NCBI GenBank assembly: GCA_021292165.1
Contig: CM037878.1
Location: 251,462,968-251,526,967 of the forward strand
Length of the DNA stretch: 64,000 nt
DNA from: Shinisaurus crocodilurus
Lineage: Eukaryota > Chordata > Lepidosauria > Squamata > Shinisauridae
Direction: 5' to 3'
Positions 44,548 to 57,056 of the stretch are shown one piece after another; the first letter of the stretch is position 1; each line of letters begins with the position of its first letter. Position numbers and translations under genes: made by a program. The notes under the pieces are model-generated. The model was given only the letters and a program-made list of their open reading frames with translations, was not told where the DNA came from and did no database searches.

Positions 44548-45208
44548 TGGGAAGAAATAAGTGGTGTCGACGAGAACTATACTCCAATCCGAACTTACCA
44601 GGTTTGCAATGTAATGGACCACAGTCAGAACAATTGGCTGAGGACAAACTGGATACCACGTAACTCAGCTCAGAAAATCTATGTGGAGCTCAAGTTTACC
44701 CTGCGGGACTGTAACAGCATCCCACTAGTTCTGGGCACTTGCAAGGAGACTTTTAACTTGTATTATATGGAGTCTGATGATGACCATTCTGTCAAGTTTA
44801 GAGAACACCTGTTTACAAAGATTGATACCATTGCTGCCGATGAGAGCTTCACTCAGATGGATCTTGGGGATCGAATTCTTAAACTCAATACAGAGGTTCG
44901 TGAAGTGGGACCTGTCAGCAGGAAAGGATTTTACTTGGCTTTTCAAGATGTGGGTGCATGTGTTGCCTTAGTATCAGTGCGGGTGTACTTTAAAAAGTGC
45001 CCTTTCACTGTAAAGAACCTGGCCATGTTTCCAGACACGGTACCTATGGATTCTCAGTCACTGGTGGAAGTGCGAGGCTCTTGTGTTAATCATTCCAAAG
45101 AGGAAGACCCACCCAAGATGTACTGCAGTACAGAAGGAGAATGGCTAGTTCCCATAGGGAAGTGCTTGTGTAATGCTGGCTATGAAGAAAGGGGCTATGC
45201 CTGCCAAG
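44548..45208 (+). CDS. EPHA3: EPHA3 exon 3: ephrin-binding domain of an Eph receptor tyrosine kinase
   Basis: This is a single internal exon of 220 codons plus one base. It opens in phase 0 with [20 protein letters not shown] right after an AG acceptor (44546-44547) and closes after CAA-G at a GTAATG donor (45209). Diagnostic Eph motifs are LRDCNSIP (exon residues 52-59), GTCKETFN (63-70), [13 protein letters not shown] (91-103) and [20 protein letters not shown] (125-144). The start of the Cys-rich region follows ([24 protein letters not shown]). Ten cysteines are present, and NHS at 181-183 is a possible N-glycosylation site. EPHA3 is preferred over EPHA4, EPHA5, EPHA6 and EPHA7 because of [26 protein letters not shown] and [19 protein letters not shown], which recall EphA3 in particular. 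The domain is extracellular and binds GPI-anchored ephrin-A ligands during axon guidance and cell sorting. No frameshift or stop is present, so the exon looks functional. The polypyrimidine tract is short (ttatatttatgttttcag). Other exons of the gene lie outside the window. Confidence 0.93.
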
Positions 45209-45521
45209 GTAATGTTTGTCTAATACTTTCTACCTTTTCACTGTTTGTTAATTGAGTTGCTCTGCTTTAAAGTGCTTTGGCAAGCAAGTGAGAGGATAAG
45301 CATGGCATAATTGTAAAGTGAATTCTTGAACAAACAAATCTTTTACTAACTAGAAGTCTTTATCCAAAGAATTAGCTGATTAGTTGAAATGAATATATTA
45401 ACTTTAGCCCCACTGTTGCCCACCATTTCGTGGCTCTTTTTTCTAATAAATATTTTTTTCTTGGCTCTTGTATCTCCTTATAAGAAGCCATCATGGTAAA
45501 ATTTCCATTTGGGGTCTAGAC

Positions 45522-45657
45522 CAGGCTTCCCCAACATGGTTCCCTCCAAATGTTTTCAATTAAAGCTCCCGTCATCCCTGACCATTGTCCATATTGGCTG
45601 GGGCTGATGAGAGTTATAGTCCAACAGATCTGGAGGGCCTCAGGTTGGGGAAGGCTG
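45522..45657. mobile_element. Palindromic hAT-like MITE, 314 bp after the exon donor
   Basis: Ends caggcttccccaac and gttggggaaggctg are inverted repeats with 13 of 14 matches. Flanks gtctagac (45514-45521) and gcctagac (45658-45665) match in 7 of 8 positions. The middle reads ccctccaaatgttttcaatt and gagttatagtccaacagatc. Confidence 0.72.
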
Positions 45658-45665
45658 GCCTAGAC

Positions 45666-48600
45666 CCTAGACCTAGCAACCCTGTGCTCCTTTGGCTTCC
45701 TAGCCCACAATCCTCAAAATTCCCTTGTCACTACACTCCTGCCAATAATGTATAGGCCCTCCTGTCACTAGGCACTGTGTGTAGTTTTGTCCCCATTTCT
45801 GCTTTCTCATAGACTCCTCCTTTCTTCAATCCCATGTTTCCACCACCCATCGTGTATTCAGGTGCTTTCTGTTGAGCCTGTTGCCTACTTTGACTTGCTT
45901 GCTTTATTCATCCCTATCTCTTGATCAATGAAACTAGAATTTCTCTCTCATTTTCCCCATAGCATACAGCCCCTCCTGATCTCAAGTGGTGTAGAGTTGT
46001 TCAGAGATCCTCCACTCTCTGATTAGCCCCCTATCTGCCTCAATTCCCTACCTTTGCTATCCTTTGCCTTAAGATTCTTTTTCAACTTGCCCTTCCTTCA
46101 GGTTCCTCTTTTCAACCTGTTGCCTACTCTGCATTGTTCCTTTATCCCCTTGCCAATGGGCTCCATGACCCTTTGCTTCCCGACTTCCCAGGATCCCTTT
46201 CCAGTGCTCAGCTATCTCCTATGGGAGGTTCTAAACCCAACCAAACTGACCACTTTCCCTTCCCAGAAGCATTGAACATGCTCTGCTACCATCCCAGTTC
46301 ACTGCCACAAGCACTGTACAATACAGATTATAGCATATTCTGTGATTGTGCATATGTTTGTCTCAGTTTGATTCCTACAAAAGCTTGGGTTGATAAGCTT
46401 GATTATTTTGTTGTTCTTCTGTGTAGCTTAGAGCATGGTCTTAAACTGACCATTTAAAAAGTCAAACATAATAAAAAGGAAATATTCATATTTCAGAATA
46501 GAACATATGTAATATATATATAACAATTGCTTGTTTATTTTCTACAGTTGTTTGTGGTTCTGTTTTCACTCCTATAGGTTACTTTGAATGCCTAATGTTT
46601 AGGTTCATTGGCTTGTACACAAAGATCTATGAGTGGACTTTGTGCAAAAGAGCTATCCTTCCCTATTTATGCTACAGCCCCTTGCACTGTCAAAAAGCTT
46701 TTCCTAAGGGTTGAGGGACCCTCCAGAATGGCTTACAATGAAGCATGCAGGACCACAGCTGGGGGGAGTAGTTCACAGAAGTTGCATTCCCCCTCCCGAA
46801 GTTATTTCCACTCACACTGGGTTGTATTAGGATCCCAGCCATGGTATCGTAACTTGTTATCTCTATTTTGTAACATGTACCGTAGATGTCAAAGATTTAG
46901 GGCATGGTCCTTTTTAAGCTATCATCATACAGTGTACTTGTACACTTTGTTGAGGTTATCTGAGGCCTGTGAGGATCAGATCAGTGTAAGATGCCCATAA
47001 GAGAGACAGAGGACCTTGAGTTGTCAGGATTGTATCACACCCAACTACGGGTTATGCATGGAGGGGGAGGCTGACATCCCTATTATTTTGGAACAGAGCA
47101 GTGTGTAGTATAATCCCCCTGTATGATACAATTAATCGTTTTCAACTCAAATTCTTATATTCTTGAAATGTGCCCTTAGAGGCAGGTGACAGCAAATGTG
47201 AATGAATACTTTGGTAATATGAGATGGAGTATTTTCTGTTGCGATCAGGTTTAGGAGCTGTCTAGGGGACATCTTTTCAAGTGTAGAGCACACATTCATA
47301 TATATATATGGTAAAATATTTCCTAATGAAATTTAGATTATTTGTATGATTTCTGCACTTTTGGGTCTCATCAGGTCTTAAAAAAATCCCCCTTCTACTA
47401 CACTGCCCCCCCAAATGCCTGCTGCCTCTAGCCCAGCAGACCAGCTGTCTTATCTCCTGTGTCCTTGAGAATCTCTGATCTAACAGCCTCCTTTTATTCA
47501 TGCAACCAAAGGCAGAGCTGTCTTTTTTTTTTTCCTTTTGAGAAATACAGCAATGTAGAAGAACTTCACCCTCTTCCAGGGGTGCTCTGCTGCCACAGAT
47601 GAATTACAATTTAGCTGTCCCTCTCCCATGTGTCCTCTCGTGTGCTGAAGTATAACAGCTGTGCGCACACTTATGTAGGAATAAGCTGCACACAACAGGG
47701 TTTATGTCCCAATAAACATGCCTAGGATTGGGCTGCAAATGATCAAGAGCTGATCATGACAATGTTTCTCATTTCAGTTGTAATGTCTGTTGTTTCTTTG
47801 CTTCCTCCTGTTTGTCTATACTCAGGCAGCCAGTGGAGATCAACAGGTTCTTGATTTTGTCTGCTAGAAGGCAGGGGACACCAACCCAGCCCAAAAACTA
47901 CCTCTGCATGCGTTCTCCAAAAGTTCAGACAGTGGCTCTCTTTCCACTCATGTACATAGCTGAGCCAGACACCTGTGGAAATTCAGCAGCCTAGTTTGCC
48001 TGTATGTTTGGACTGACCCTGCCCTCTCCTCACAAATCAGAGTCAGACTCACACAATTACCCATTGCCACCTGCTGTGGTCTTGATCCGGATTGTGCCCC
48101 CATGCCTACTAATTACATTAGAAGAAAAGCTCCCATTGGAGAGAATAGAATTTTTTTTCATACAATGCAAATAGCAGGTGTGGAGGGCCCAATCCAGATT
48201 GGGATGGCAGTAGGGGGCAAAGTGTTAAAGCCCCCTACATCCCACACCAGGCTTCTCTCCCCTGTACCTGTCCTTTTAAAAAAAAAAAATCTATTCATGC
48301 AATTGCTGATCTGGGAATGTGATTCTAGAAAGTGGTCCTACAAGCTTTGTATGTTTTTACAGTTTTCTGTTTCCATTATCAGAAGTTAGGTAAAGACACA
48401 TAATTTCACATATTCCAGATTTCTTTCTCTGAGAGGTTTAAAGTTTTAGCCTTCTGTAGCCACACTCTGAATTTCTGAGAAATTGTAAGTAAAAGAATAA
48501 TACTCAAGGTTCAAGTCTCCAGGTGAAAGTTCATTTTGGGTAGATAGAAGAAAATATGTTTTGAAAATGCAGTCCCATATAAGCGAGGCTAAAGTCATTG

Positions 48601-50604
48601 CTCAAGCATTAGTTTATTGAAAGTGTCTGCATGAAACTGAGGACAAGCATATGTATTCATAAATGTTTACACCACCGGATGAATCCTGTTTCCAGACACG
48701 GCATATACGTGTGATTCCTGCTGACTTCAGTCAGCAAGAGATTACTTGTGACCATGAATGTAAAATGTAAAAACAGACTCTGATCCTGCAATCATTTCTT
48801 GGCATCCAGTGGAGCTGCCCTGCTTTTTTGATTGCCATTCCATTTGTTCATCAAGAGAGCTTTGTATGAGCAGGCCATTAACAAAAGTGACAGGGTGTTC
48901 TGGTATGCTCTGGTTTTACATACAACGTCCTGCTGTCCTGACAGCTTTTATCAAGACCCAAATTTGTCAAATATTTTCACTGGGGTGTGATTTAAGTGGC
49001 ACTTTAAAAGCAGTTGGTAACCCAATCCCCTCCCTGCTGTTGACGTCAGTAACACAGCAGGAATCAGAAAACTTAGAACCAAGTTCAGTTTTTCACTATA
49101 CTTCTTGACTGGTCAGCGTGGCTCAGCATGGTTCCTCCTATGCTGTTTACTCCCTGAAAGTCAAGAAGATTAAAATTGTGTTTCTGTATGCAGAACAGGC
49201 AAAAAGTGGGCATGTAATCATCACATTTAATTATGAAAAAATCACCATTATACAATATTACCATGCTGCCCAGGTACTCAGTGAGAATCACTGGCAGGAG
49301 AAAATACTGCCACCATATCTCACTACTAACTATGTAACATTTCTGTAGGTATTCTTTTCCTTTTAGGTCTCAACAGCATTTATCAAATTTTATATTTTTA
49401 TATTTTCATCCATCTTTATAAGGATTGTACAGTGCATTCTCTAATTTAAACCAATTAGCATTAAAATAAGTTATAAGGAGATATCCATAGAATGTAAAAA
49501 AATGAAATATCGGTGTCAGGAGCTGGGTTTCATATAATCAGGTTATGTCCTGATGAAATTGGCTTTCCTAATCCTTTTTAAGAATTAGGCATTATGATTA
49601 GTCCAGGCTGAGAACAATGGATGGAACTTACAATTGTATTGAAAGAGTGGTATAATGCAAACTTGGATATTAAATATAGTTCTTTTATTTTGTTGTATTC
49701 ACTCAACTTTTGAGGGAAATTTGTTCCTGATTTATAGCAGCCATCAGTAATCAACATCACTAGCATTTTGCCTTTTAAAAATAAACTGTGTGCCCCCCCC
49801 CCCGATATTTGCTGACAACAACCTAAGTTTGCATAAAGATATGCTTTTAGGGGAAATTTTTAAATTGCCCAAACTATTATTAATTTTCTCAAGGCCCCAT
49901 CCCCCCCTTCCCACCATTGGAAACTATTTTGCAACCAGATGTATCTCTGTTGTGAAATATTCTTAATATACAGCCCAGCCACTTGGCTCCCCATTTAAAA
50001 TAAAATCTTAGCATTCTGTGTCACTTTTTCAAACTATACTGGATTTATCTTGCCTCCTTGTAAAAAAAAATCTTACAAGCATTTGCAGGTTGTTATCTTT
50101 TCACATGTCTTCAGAGCTTAGATAATTTGGATGCAATTAACACCTTTAATATAGTCAGTTTTCCAAATATATTGTAGAATTATCAGGCATATAAATAAAT
50201 AAATAAATTCAAGTACCACTATGTTTAGTACACCATAATGCATGTCAGTTTGTTTGGACATTTATTCAAAAATCTGTTCTCTTCAAATGTATATCTGATT
50301 GTTTTAAAGGTCAGAGTGAATAACAAATATTTGTCTACCAAGTTGAATAAATTGGGATGGTATTTTATGTGTGTGTGTGTGTGTGTGTGTAGAGTGAGGG
50401 AGAGACAGACGACAGATTTATAGCCTATTTGTGTGGGTTCAAAGAGAAATAAATCACATTGCCAAACAAGGCACATATACTCTGCAAGGCACAAATTCTG
50501 GATCATAATATAGACTCCCAAAGAACTTTGGGAGGCATTTGGAGTGTCTAGAAAATCAGATAATTGAAATAAGCTTCAAATAAACACTTACAATGGACTA
50601 CATG
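45666..50604. other. Intronic DNA without recognised gene
   Basis: Includes pyrimidine-rich unassigned DNA at 45700-46330 and scattered reading frames up to 130 codons with no domain. There are poly-C runs at 49793-49803 and 49903-49909 and a (gt)n microsatellite at 50369-50390. Confidence 0.4.
50369..50390 (+). repeat. (gt)n microsatellite
   Basis: Eleven uninterrupted gt units. Confidence 0.9.
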
Positions 50605-50672
50605 GCCTTCCCCAACCTGGTGCCCTCCAGAAGTGTTGGACTACAACTCCCAGAGTCCCCCAGGCAACATAG
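50605..50672. mobile_element. Half of a ggttggggaagg-family MITE
   Basis: Left arm only: ggccttccccaacctggtgc, cctccagaagtgttggacta and caactcccagag. The complementary right arm is missing. Confidence 0.55.
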
Positions 50673-51270
50673 CTGTACACAATGTAAATGGGGAATAGGT
50701 AGCTTGGGGATGTTGTTTTGATCATGTGTTTCTATAATATTCCAATCTGCCAATCCGGACCTTTTTTGCAATCATGAAACAAGCTGTCTTGCAAGCTCTT
50801 TCTAGCTTGGAAAAGGCAGGTTATTAACTTTTAAATAAATAAATAAAATCCAGGATAATTTAAACAGGTCAGTGGGAAGGTAAAGGAGTAGATTTGGGAA
50901 GTTTCTCAGTTGACTTTGGTGGCTGTACTTTCCTGCCTGCACAGCACTGTAACGTCTGGTTTAAAATACCAAAGATGGTTTTGGTGCACAAAAAAATCAG
51001 TTTCTAGCAGAATACAGTTGCACTGCTTAGATTATTAAACATTATTTTCATCTTTAGTCCTTATAATTCTGTAGCTTTTTTATTGCTTCAGGTACTTTTT
51101 CTGCTGCACCAGAAGGATGAGTAGTATGCTCTGGTTAAAAACCCGTAACTGACAATTGTATCCATTGGAAATACATGTGTTTTTAGTCAATGTAGTTCTG
51201 CCAGATCCATAGAGTTTCCAAACTGGGTAATGTAAATCAGGGCAGATCTCTTAGTGTGAGGTAATCCCTC

Positions 51271-51301
<31 letters not shown>

Positions 51302-53261
51302 GAGCGAGAGAGCCCTGTTATTTTTAGTGAGATGTACATGGAGCAGAATCCGACACTACAAGGAATGAAGCAAGCCTAATTTTCGAGGCCAGCTGCATTT
51401 CAGCAGCATTTGTATTGGGGTGTGAGTGGAAATTGTGCTGGAGTGTGCAATGCTCCTAACTTGATTGCACCATGATCTTACTAAAACATTATGTTTTATT
51501 GGAGAAATAAAAGACCAACTGGATCCTAAATCAGCAGACATGAAGTATAGCTCTCCGGTTCTACACATAAGTATGCTTTTAGTGCTAAGAACTGGATGTG
51601 TAGTGGATATGAAGTGGATTTTCATTATCTTTAGAAGGCTTAATAACTAAGTAAGGCAGGCACCATGGGGACACAAGCATATGGATGTGTAATAATGAAA
51701 GATGAAAGCCATAAAATATACCAGTGAAGGAGACAGATTATTTATTTATTCGTTTATTTTAGATATTTAATCTGCCCTGTCCTTGAAGGGCTCAGTAATA
51801 TTAAAAATAATAATGCAACATTTTAAATATAAAATGTAGCTTTTGAAGGATTATGCCCAGTGTTTTCAAATCAAACGTCTGATCTGCTGACCTGCTGATT
51901 TTATAACAGTAGTAGTGGTTCATAGCATCTGCATGAGTGTTTTCAGGAGCAGAGCTAAATCAGTTGATAGACTGGTAAAGATTTTGCTGTGATAGTTTTG
52001 AAATCATTTTTTATGGGGAGCTTTACTAAGATTTTAAATAATTCTGTATCTGGTTTCTGTTAGTGTTTGGTAACAAGGGGGATAAAAGACTATAGAAGCA
52101 ACCGTATACCAGCTATGAATAAAAAGCTAAGGTTTCAATTTCTTCTTCTTTCTTTTTTCTAATCTTAGTAGCTTCAGTTTTTGTCATGCTGTTTTGCTAT
52201 GTACATCTACCCAAATAATATATGAATGAACAGTGGTTATGAATTGTAAAATTGTTTTTCTCAGAAGATATATTTATGCAACCTAGATTTATGATTGGTT
52301 TGGATAGGTGGTTTGCTCTTGCTGTGAATTACTGGAATACATTCTACAAAAACCAACTGCATCACCAGTAAGTTTGTCCTAGTTCATCAAATAGAAACAC
52401 CAAAAAAAGCATACTATTTTTTTCTTGGAAGAGGCAACTGAAGTGAGTAATAACCATTATTACCTCATTGGGGGGGGGAACTGTTAATTATAGTACTGTA
52501 CATGATATTCTTATAATGGTAATAATTATTCATTTTAAAAATGTATAAACCACGCCTTCTTCCAAAAATGGATTCTGTGACAGTATACGTAAACATTTGA
52601 AATTGTCAGTACAATGTTAAAACAACATAAAAAATTAAACAACAATATGAGGAAATTGAGAGTAATAAAACTGTTCAACTAGCTGAAAATACAATAAATT
52701 TGCACATCATGTACAGAATTCTACTCAGAACATTTAACCTATTTGTAAAATAAAAGCTCTTCAGAGTACTCACTGGAATTTCCTTTCCCATTCATCCTAA
52801 TGGTAAGAATGGGGAAGAAATTAGTTAACATTTTAATGCAAACCTACCAGATTTGTACTTCCTGAACCTATACGCAAACTCAAACATACTTGCCCAGTAT
52901 TTGCAGTTTTCCAATTTTTGTGATCTGGTTCTCTGATCAAAATATGCATACAAAAATATGTATATTAAGAGAAAGTGCACTCAAAAATGCATATATGTGT
53001 TAATAAAATCCATTAAATTGGGGGGAATTGCTTGCAAATTTAGGCAAAATTTCATACAAAAATGCAAATATTACAAGACATGCACATGAAAATGTGTATG
53101 AATTTTCATGTGGACTTTTGAAAAAAAATTGTAGACTAGTTAAGAAACAGGATGGAATGAATTTAAGATTGGTAAAAGTGATAGAAATGAAAACAGAGAG
53201 ATTTCTCCATCTCTACTCAAGAGCTTTGCTTCTTTGTCTTAAGAAGATTTTGTCTTTAACA
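50673..53261. other. Intronic DNA without recognised gene
   Basis: Contains an (ac)n microsatellite (51275-51300), LINE-tail-like minus-strand pieces (51734-51830 and 52530-52640), and the AT-rich aaaaatgcatat short-period repeat (52900-53120). Confidence 0.4.
51275..51300 (+). repeat. (ac)n microsatellite
   Basis: Thirteen ac units followed by an ag-rich stretch. Confidence 0.9.
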
Positions 53262-53500
53262 GTGCGATCATATACATGTCTACTCAGATGTAAGTTCCAG
53301 TGCTTTTTTTCTGGAGAAAAAGGTACCGGAACTCTTGGATTACATTTCCTCGGGAGTAGATGGCGATTAAATTGTAATGTAATTAATAGAAGAAAAGGTG
53401 CTGGAACTCAGTTCCGGTGAGTTCCACCAGAAAAAAAGCCCTGGTAAGTTCTATTGTGTTCAGTAGGACTTTGTCCCAGGTATGTGTGTATAGAATTGCA
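53262..53500. mobile_element. gtaagtc-family MITE split by a hAT MITE
   Basis: The left part acagtgcgatcatatacatg, then tctactcagatgtaagttc, and the right part gtaagttctattgtgttcag, then taggactttgtcccaggtat and agaattgcaca, make one element when 53298-53451 is removed. Inverted end words (tgcgatcatata and tatagaattgca) agree. Confidence 0.55.
53298..53443. mobile_element. hAT-like MITE with perfect 8-bp target duplication
   Basis: Starts cagtgctttttttctggaga and ends ccaccagaaaaaaagccctg, imperfect inverted repeats. Flanked by identical gtaagttc at 53290-53297 and 53444-53451. The inner arms ggtaccggaactc and gaactcagttccgg are also palindromic. The perfect duplication suggests a relatively recent insertion. 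Confidence 0.82.
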
Positions 53501-55159
53501 CAAGACTAAACTTTTTAATGTTTGAAAACATTTTTACTATATTGGGTAAAAACTAGTGAGATTGAAGATTAAGATGTGAGATTTAAGTTCGCTAAGGTTG
53601 GGTTGAGTCATGCAGTTCATGCATCACTGTGCTCTTTCTCTTTCTAGTAGGTTCCTCAGTTGTGCCTATGTTTAGAGTTACTGGAAGATCCCTCATTAGT
53701 TCCAGGGTGGAATGTCTAGGAACTAACAAGGGCTTGCATTACAACATTGACAGCTGTTACAAGACTTCGATAGAGAGTGATTGTAGTGAGCAGTGTGTGT
53801 TTTGATAATTAATGAAAATACTCTTAAAGTATGAATTGTCTTGAAAGATGAGCACAAGTAGGCAGGGTATCTAACTTCTGTTCCTTGCTTGAATGTACAT
53901 AGTGTTGCTGAAATATGGTGTTGCTAGACATCTAAGTAAACGAGGACTGTGCTGACCATTCTCAGGATAATTTTTTTTACATATTCATTAGGACTGGGAA
54001 GGGAAGCAAAAAGGTGGGAGAAGAAAAAAAGTAGGGTGGAGAACTTCTGATAACTAACTTTGGGGGGCACTTTTCAGGGCTGGGTAGTTATATTTTTATT
54101 TTCTAGCAGTCAGAGACAGTTGTGTAGTCGGAGGCTTCTTCTTAAACTTTCCCCCGTTTCTTTTAAACAGTTTTGATGCTGCTTTCCTGTGGTGCCAATG
54201 ATCCTCCTTCATCAGGGGCCATCTCACCCTACAATGTATCTGAAGAACACTACATGTTCTCCCTTTAAAAAAAATAAATCATGCCTATATGTGAGACCCT
54301 TTGTTCATTAATGAGTAAGCAATATAATAACTGATCAATTTATCAGATTTTCTGACAGTATCAGAATAGATGACCTAAAATATGTTTATAGTTGCACAAA
54401 TAAATGCTGAGAAGCTTCAGCTGCTTTGCAAATCAGTTGAGCTGTAGCTGAATGAAGATGGAAATCTCTCTCAAAAAAAGGAAATGCAGATCCTTTAAAA
54501 GCCATTGAGGGAAAGTATCTTATTGACATACATATATGGGTTTAGTGGTTGCTTACTGTAAGGTTAAAGTTTGATATGATCACTTAGAGCAGCTGATCTT
54601 TGACAAGAAGATCCAAGATCTCAAGAAAGAAAGGAAAACATATGGTGACACTGAGCATGAATGAGAGAGGCTAAATCTCATTGATGGTGTGGATGAAGAA
54701 TCACCCTTTAATTGTTGCTGGGTTTTCAGCCTTTTATATTACTAATCCTGGTATAATGTCTGCTATGCTTCTCATGTGGTTGTATAGGAACAGGGAAATA
54801 TTTTGGCACCTGATTTCATCAAAATAAACATAAAAATGGGCAGGGCAGAGAGGAGTGCACACATTTCCTAGGAATTGCTTACAATTTAGTTGGTAAGCCT
54901 TTCACTACACATATCGAGAACCCTGGGGCCTGGGACTCACTATGGACTATGGGAATTCCGGGGCTGTAGACCATGACATGATAAGATATTGCTTTTGAAA
55001 TTAATTACATCTGTTTTAGTGTGGTTGGAAAGATAAATTAAGATGTGTACAAACAGGTCCAAGATTATGGAGGCACATCCAAGTTTTTGTGGCTTAGCAG
55101 ATGAAACAATCAGTCCTCTGGTTAGACTCTTTGGTTTGATATATAAAGCTGCCAATTGA
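53501..55159. other. Intronic DNA without recognised repeat
   Basis: AT-rich, no gene or clear element seen. Confidence 0.4.
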
Positions 55160-55375
55160 GTCCTTTTTTATTTTCCCACGCTTTTCATTCTTAAATGTTT
55201 TACTCTGCAGTAGAATTGTTTAAACTGCTGCTTTTATGTTATTTTTTAATTCATTTTTTGAACTGTTTTTAGTGTGAGTTTTGTAAGCCACCCTGGAAAT
55301 GCTTTGTTTTGTTTGTTTGTTTGTTTGTTTGTTTTACATTGAAGGGAAGCATATAAAATGTATTTATTTAATCAA
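55160..55375 (+). mobile_element. LINE 3' tail with (gttt)n expansion
   Basis: T-rich 3' region, gtaagccaccctggaaatgc, then a (gttt)n tract (55306-55334), then gaagggaagcatataaaatg and tatttattt. The gtaagcc-cct...gaaggg-rata order is typical of reptile LINE 3' ends. The tetranucleotide array interrupts it. Confidence 0.5.
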
Positions 55376-55532
55376 GCACTTTTTGATATTTCTTGTAGGA
55401 ATTTCAGATTTTTGTTTTCAAAAGCATTATGCAAATAGAAAAATAAAAATCCTGAGCCCACATCAGAGAAAGTAGCCTGCCTCTTCCAAGAGATCCTTTC
55501 CATGTTTATGCAAAAGTAAATTGCATTCAGGA

Positions 55533-56130
55533 CACAATCCCATGCATGTTTAGACAGAAAAACGTCCTACAACTCCCAGCATTGGCTGGGGAATGCTGGG
55601 AATGCATACTTACTTTACTTTATTACGGTCAATGACCAGCAAATAAACATTACATTATAAATGTAATAAACAACATTAAATAAACATTGTTTAAAAATAT
55701 TATACACATTATATTATACACATATACTAAAAGCCAAGTTATAAAATACAGATACAACAAATTTAAAACTGTCCCTTAGCCATTGGCACTACTGAATCAG
55801 AAAAGATTAAAACAGGATCGTTAGATTCAGCCAAAATCTTTGACATCACAAGCATTTCACCCCTTATAACTAATTCAATACAAAAGTGTGAACAATAATC
55901 AGTAAACCACTGGAGAGAGGTTGCACCAATAACCAGTCCACCACACAGCCAGCCAGCCAGAAACATTACAAAGTCATGTGGCTGCGGCAAGCCATCGCTG
56001 CTATACAATATCTAGCCACATGACTTGTGATATGAGGATCCTTGTCAGAGAGAAGAAGCTTAACATAGCATTAATTGGGGAATGCTGGGAATTGTAGGAC
56101 GTTTTTCTGTCTAAACATGCATAGGGTTTC
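55533..56130. mobile_element. Palindromic MITE split by a retroposon
   Basis: The left half, catgcatgtttagacagaaa then aacgtcctacaactcccagc, is the complement of the right half, gctgggaattgtaggacgtt then tttctgtctaaacatgcata. Without the insert (55604-56092, which includes one copy of the duplication) the element is a compact hairpin of about 110 bp. Confidence 0.65.
55604..56075 (-). mobile_element. 5'-truncated retroposon with a 17-bp target duplication
   Basis: Identical tggggaatgctgggaat flanks it at 55587-55603 and 56076-56092. On the minus strand the insert ends ctggtcattgaccgtaataa then agtaaagtaagta, a short simple 3' repeat typical of some non-LTR LINEs. A minus-strand frame of 81 codons (55763-56008) may be the end of its ORF, but I cannot assign the clade. 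The duplication length implies endonuclease-primed reverse transcription. Confidence 0.68.
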
Positions 56131-56161
56131 TCCCTTACTCGCATTGGGAGTTACTAGAGAC

Positions 56162-56478
56162 TTTATTTTATTTATTTATTTATTTATTTATTATATACCC
56201 CACCTTTTTTCATGAAAGGAACCCAAGGCGGCTTACATAATCCTCCTCCTCCACTCCATTTTATCCTTCACAACCACCCTGTGAGGTAGGTTAGGCTGAG
56301 AATCAGTGACTGGCCCAAAGTCACCCAGTGAGTTTCATGGCCGAGCGGGGACTAGAACCCGGATCTCCTGAGTCCCAGTCTAACACTCTCACCACTATGC
56401 CACACTGGCTGAACGGGGACTAGAAACCGGATCTCCTGAGTCCCAGTCTAACACTCTCACCACTATGCCACACTACGC
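56162..56478 (-). mobile_element. Sauria SINE with tandemly duplicated tRNA-like head
   Basis: Minus-strand Sauria SINE: (aaat)n tail at 56162-56190, then the complement of aaaaggtggggtatataata, gccgccttgggttcc, ggaggaggagga and the tRNA head. The head segment of 68 bp occurs twice in tandem (56343-56410 and 56411-56478), both with box A and box B (complement of ggttctagtcccc and, changed, ggtttctagtcccc). About five mismatches separate the two units. Confidence 0.85.
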
Positions 56479-56481
56479 CTT

Positions 56482-57025
56482 AGGCTGCAATCTTACACAC
56501 TCCTACCTCAATGGGACTTACTTCTGAGTAGACAAGTACAGGTTTGCCCTGTTACAGATCATAGTGTTTTAAACCAGAAAATGTGACTGGTATTTTTATT
56601 TTAGTTTTTTATAATTTGAATTTATACACCCACATGAAATTAGGATTCAAATTTATGAGCATGTGGGAATTTAGTTCATATTTTGTGAAATTAAAAATGC
56701 ACATAAAAGATGGATGTTCATTCAAAAAGGGGCTTGTAACATTAGTGTAAAACTACATTAATCAATTCTTTGTAATCAGATATATTGCAAGTTTGGACAG
56801 TAATCATTTCTGAAAGGTCAGTGTGACACTGTTTAGGTTACTGCCTCAATACCAGACATGTCAGCCATCCAAATTCTTTCATAATTAGGGATTACTGCAT
56901 AGCACATCAGTTACTCATCTGTCAGGAAACCTGCCATCTTATTTAAGAAATTGTTACAAACCCCTGACAGTAAAGAATTAATGAAGTTAAGAAAAACCCC
57001 AGATTGAAATCAAGATAATTTGTAC

Positions 57026-57056
<31 letters not shown>

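Noticed and set aside
46608..47000. 130-codon plus-strand frame
   Set aside because: No domain and no coding-like bias; considered chance.
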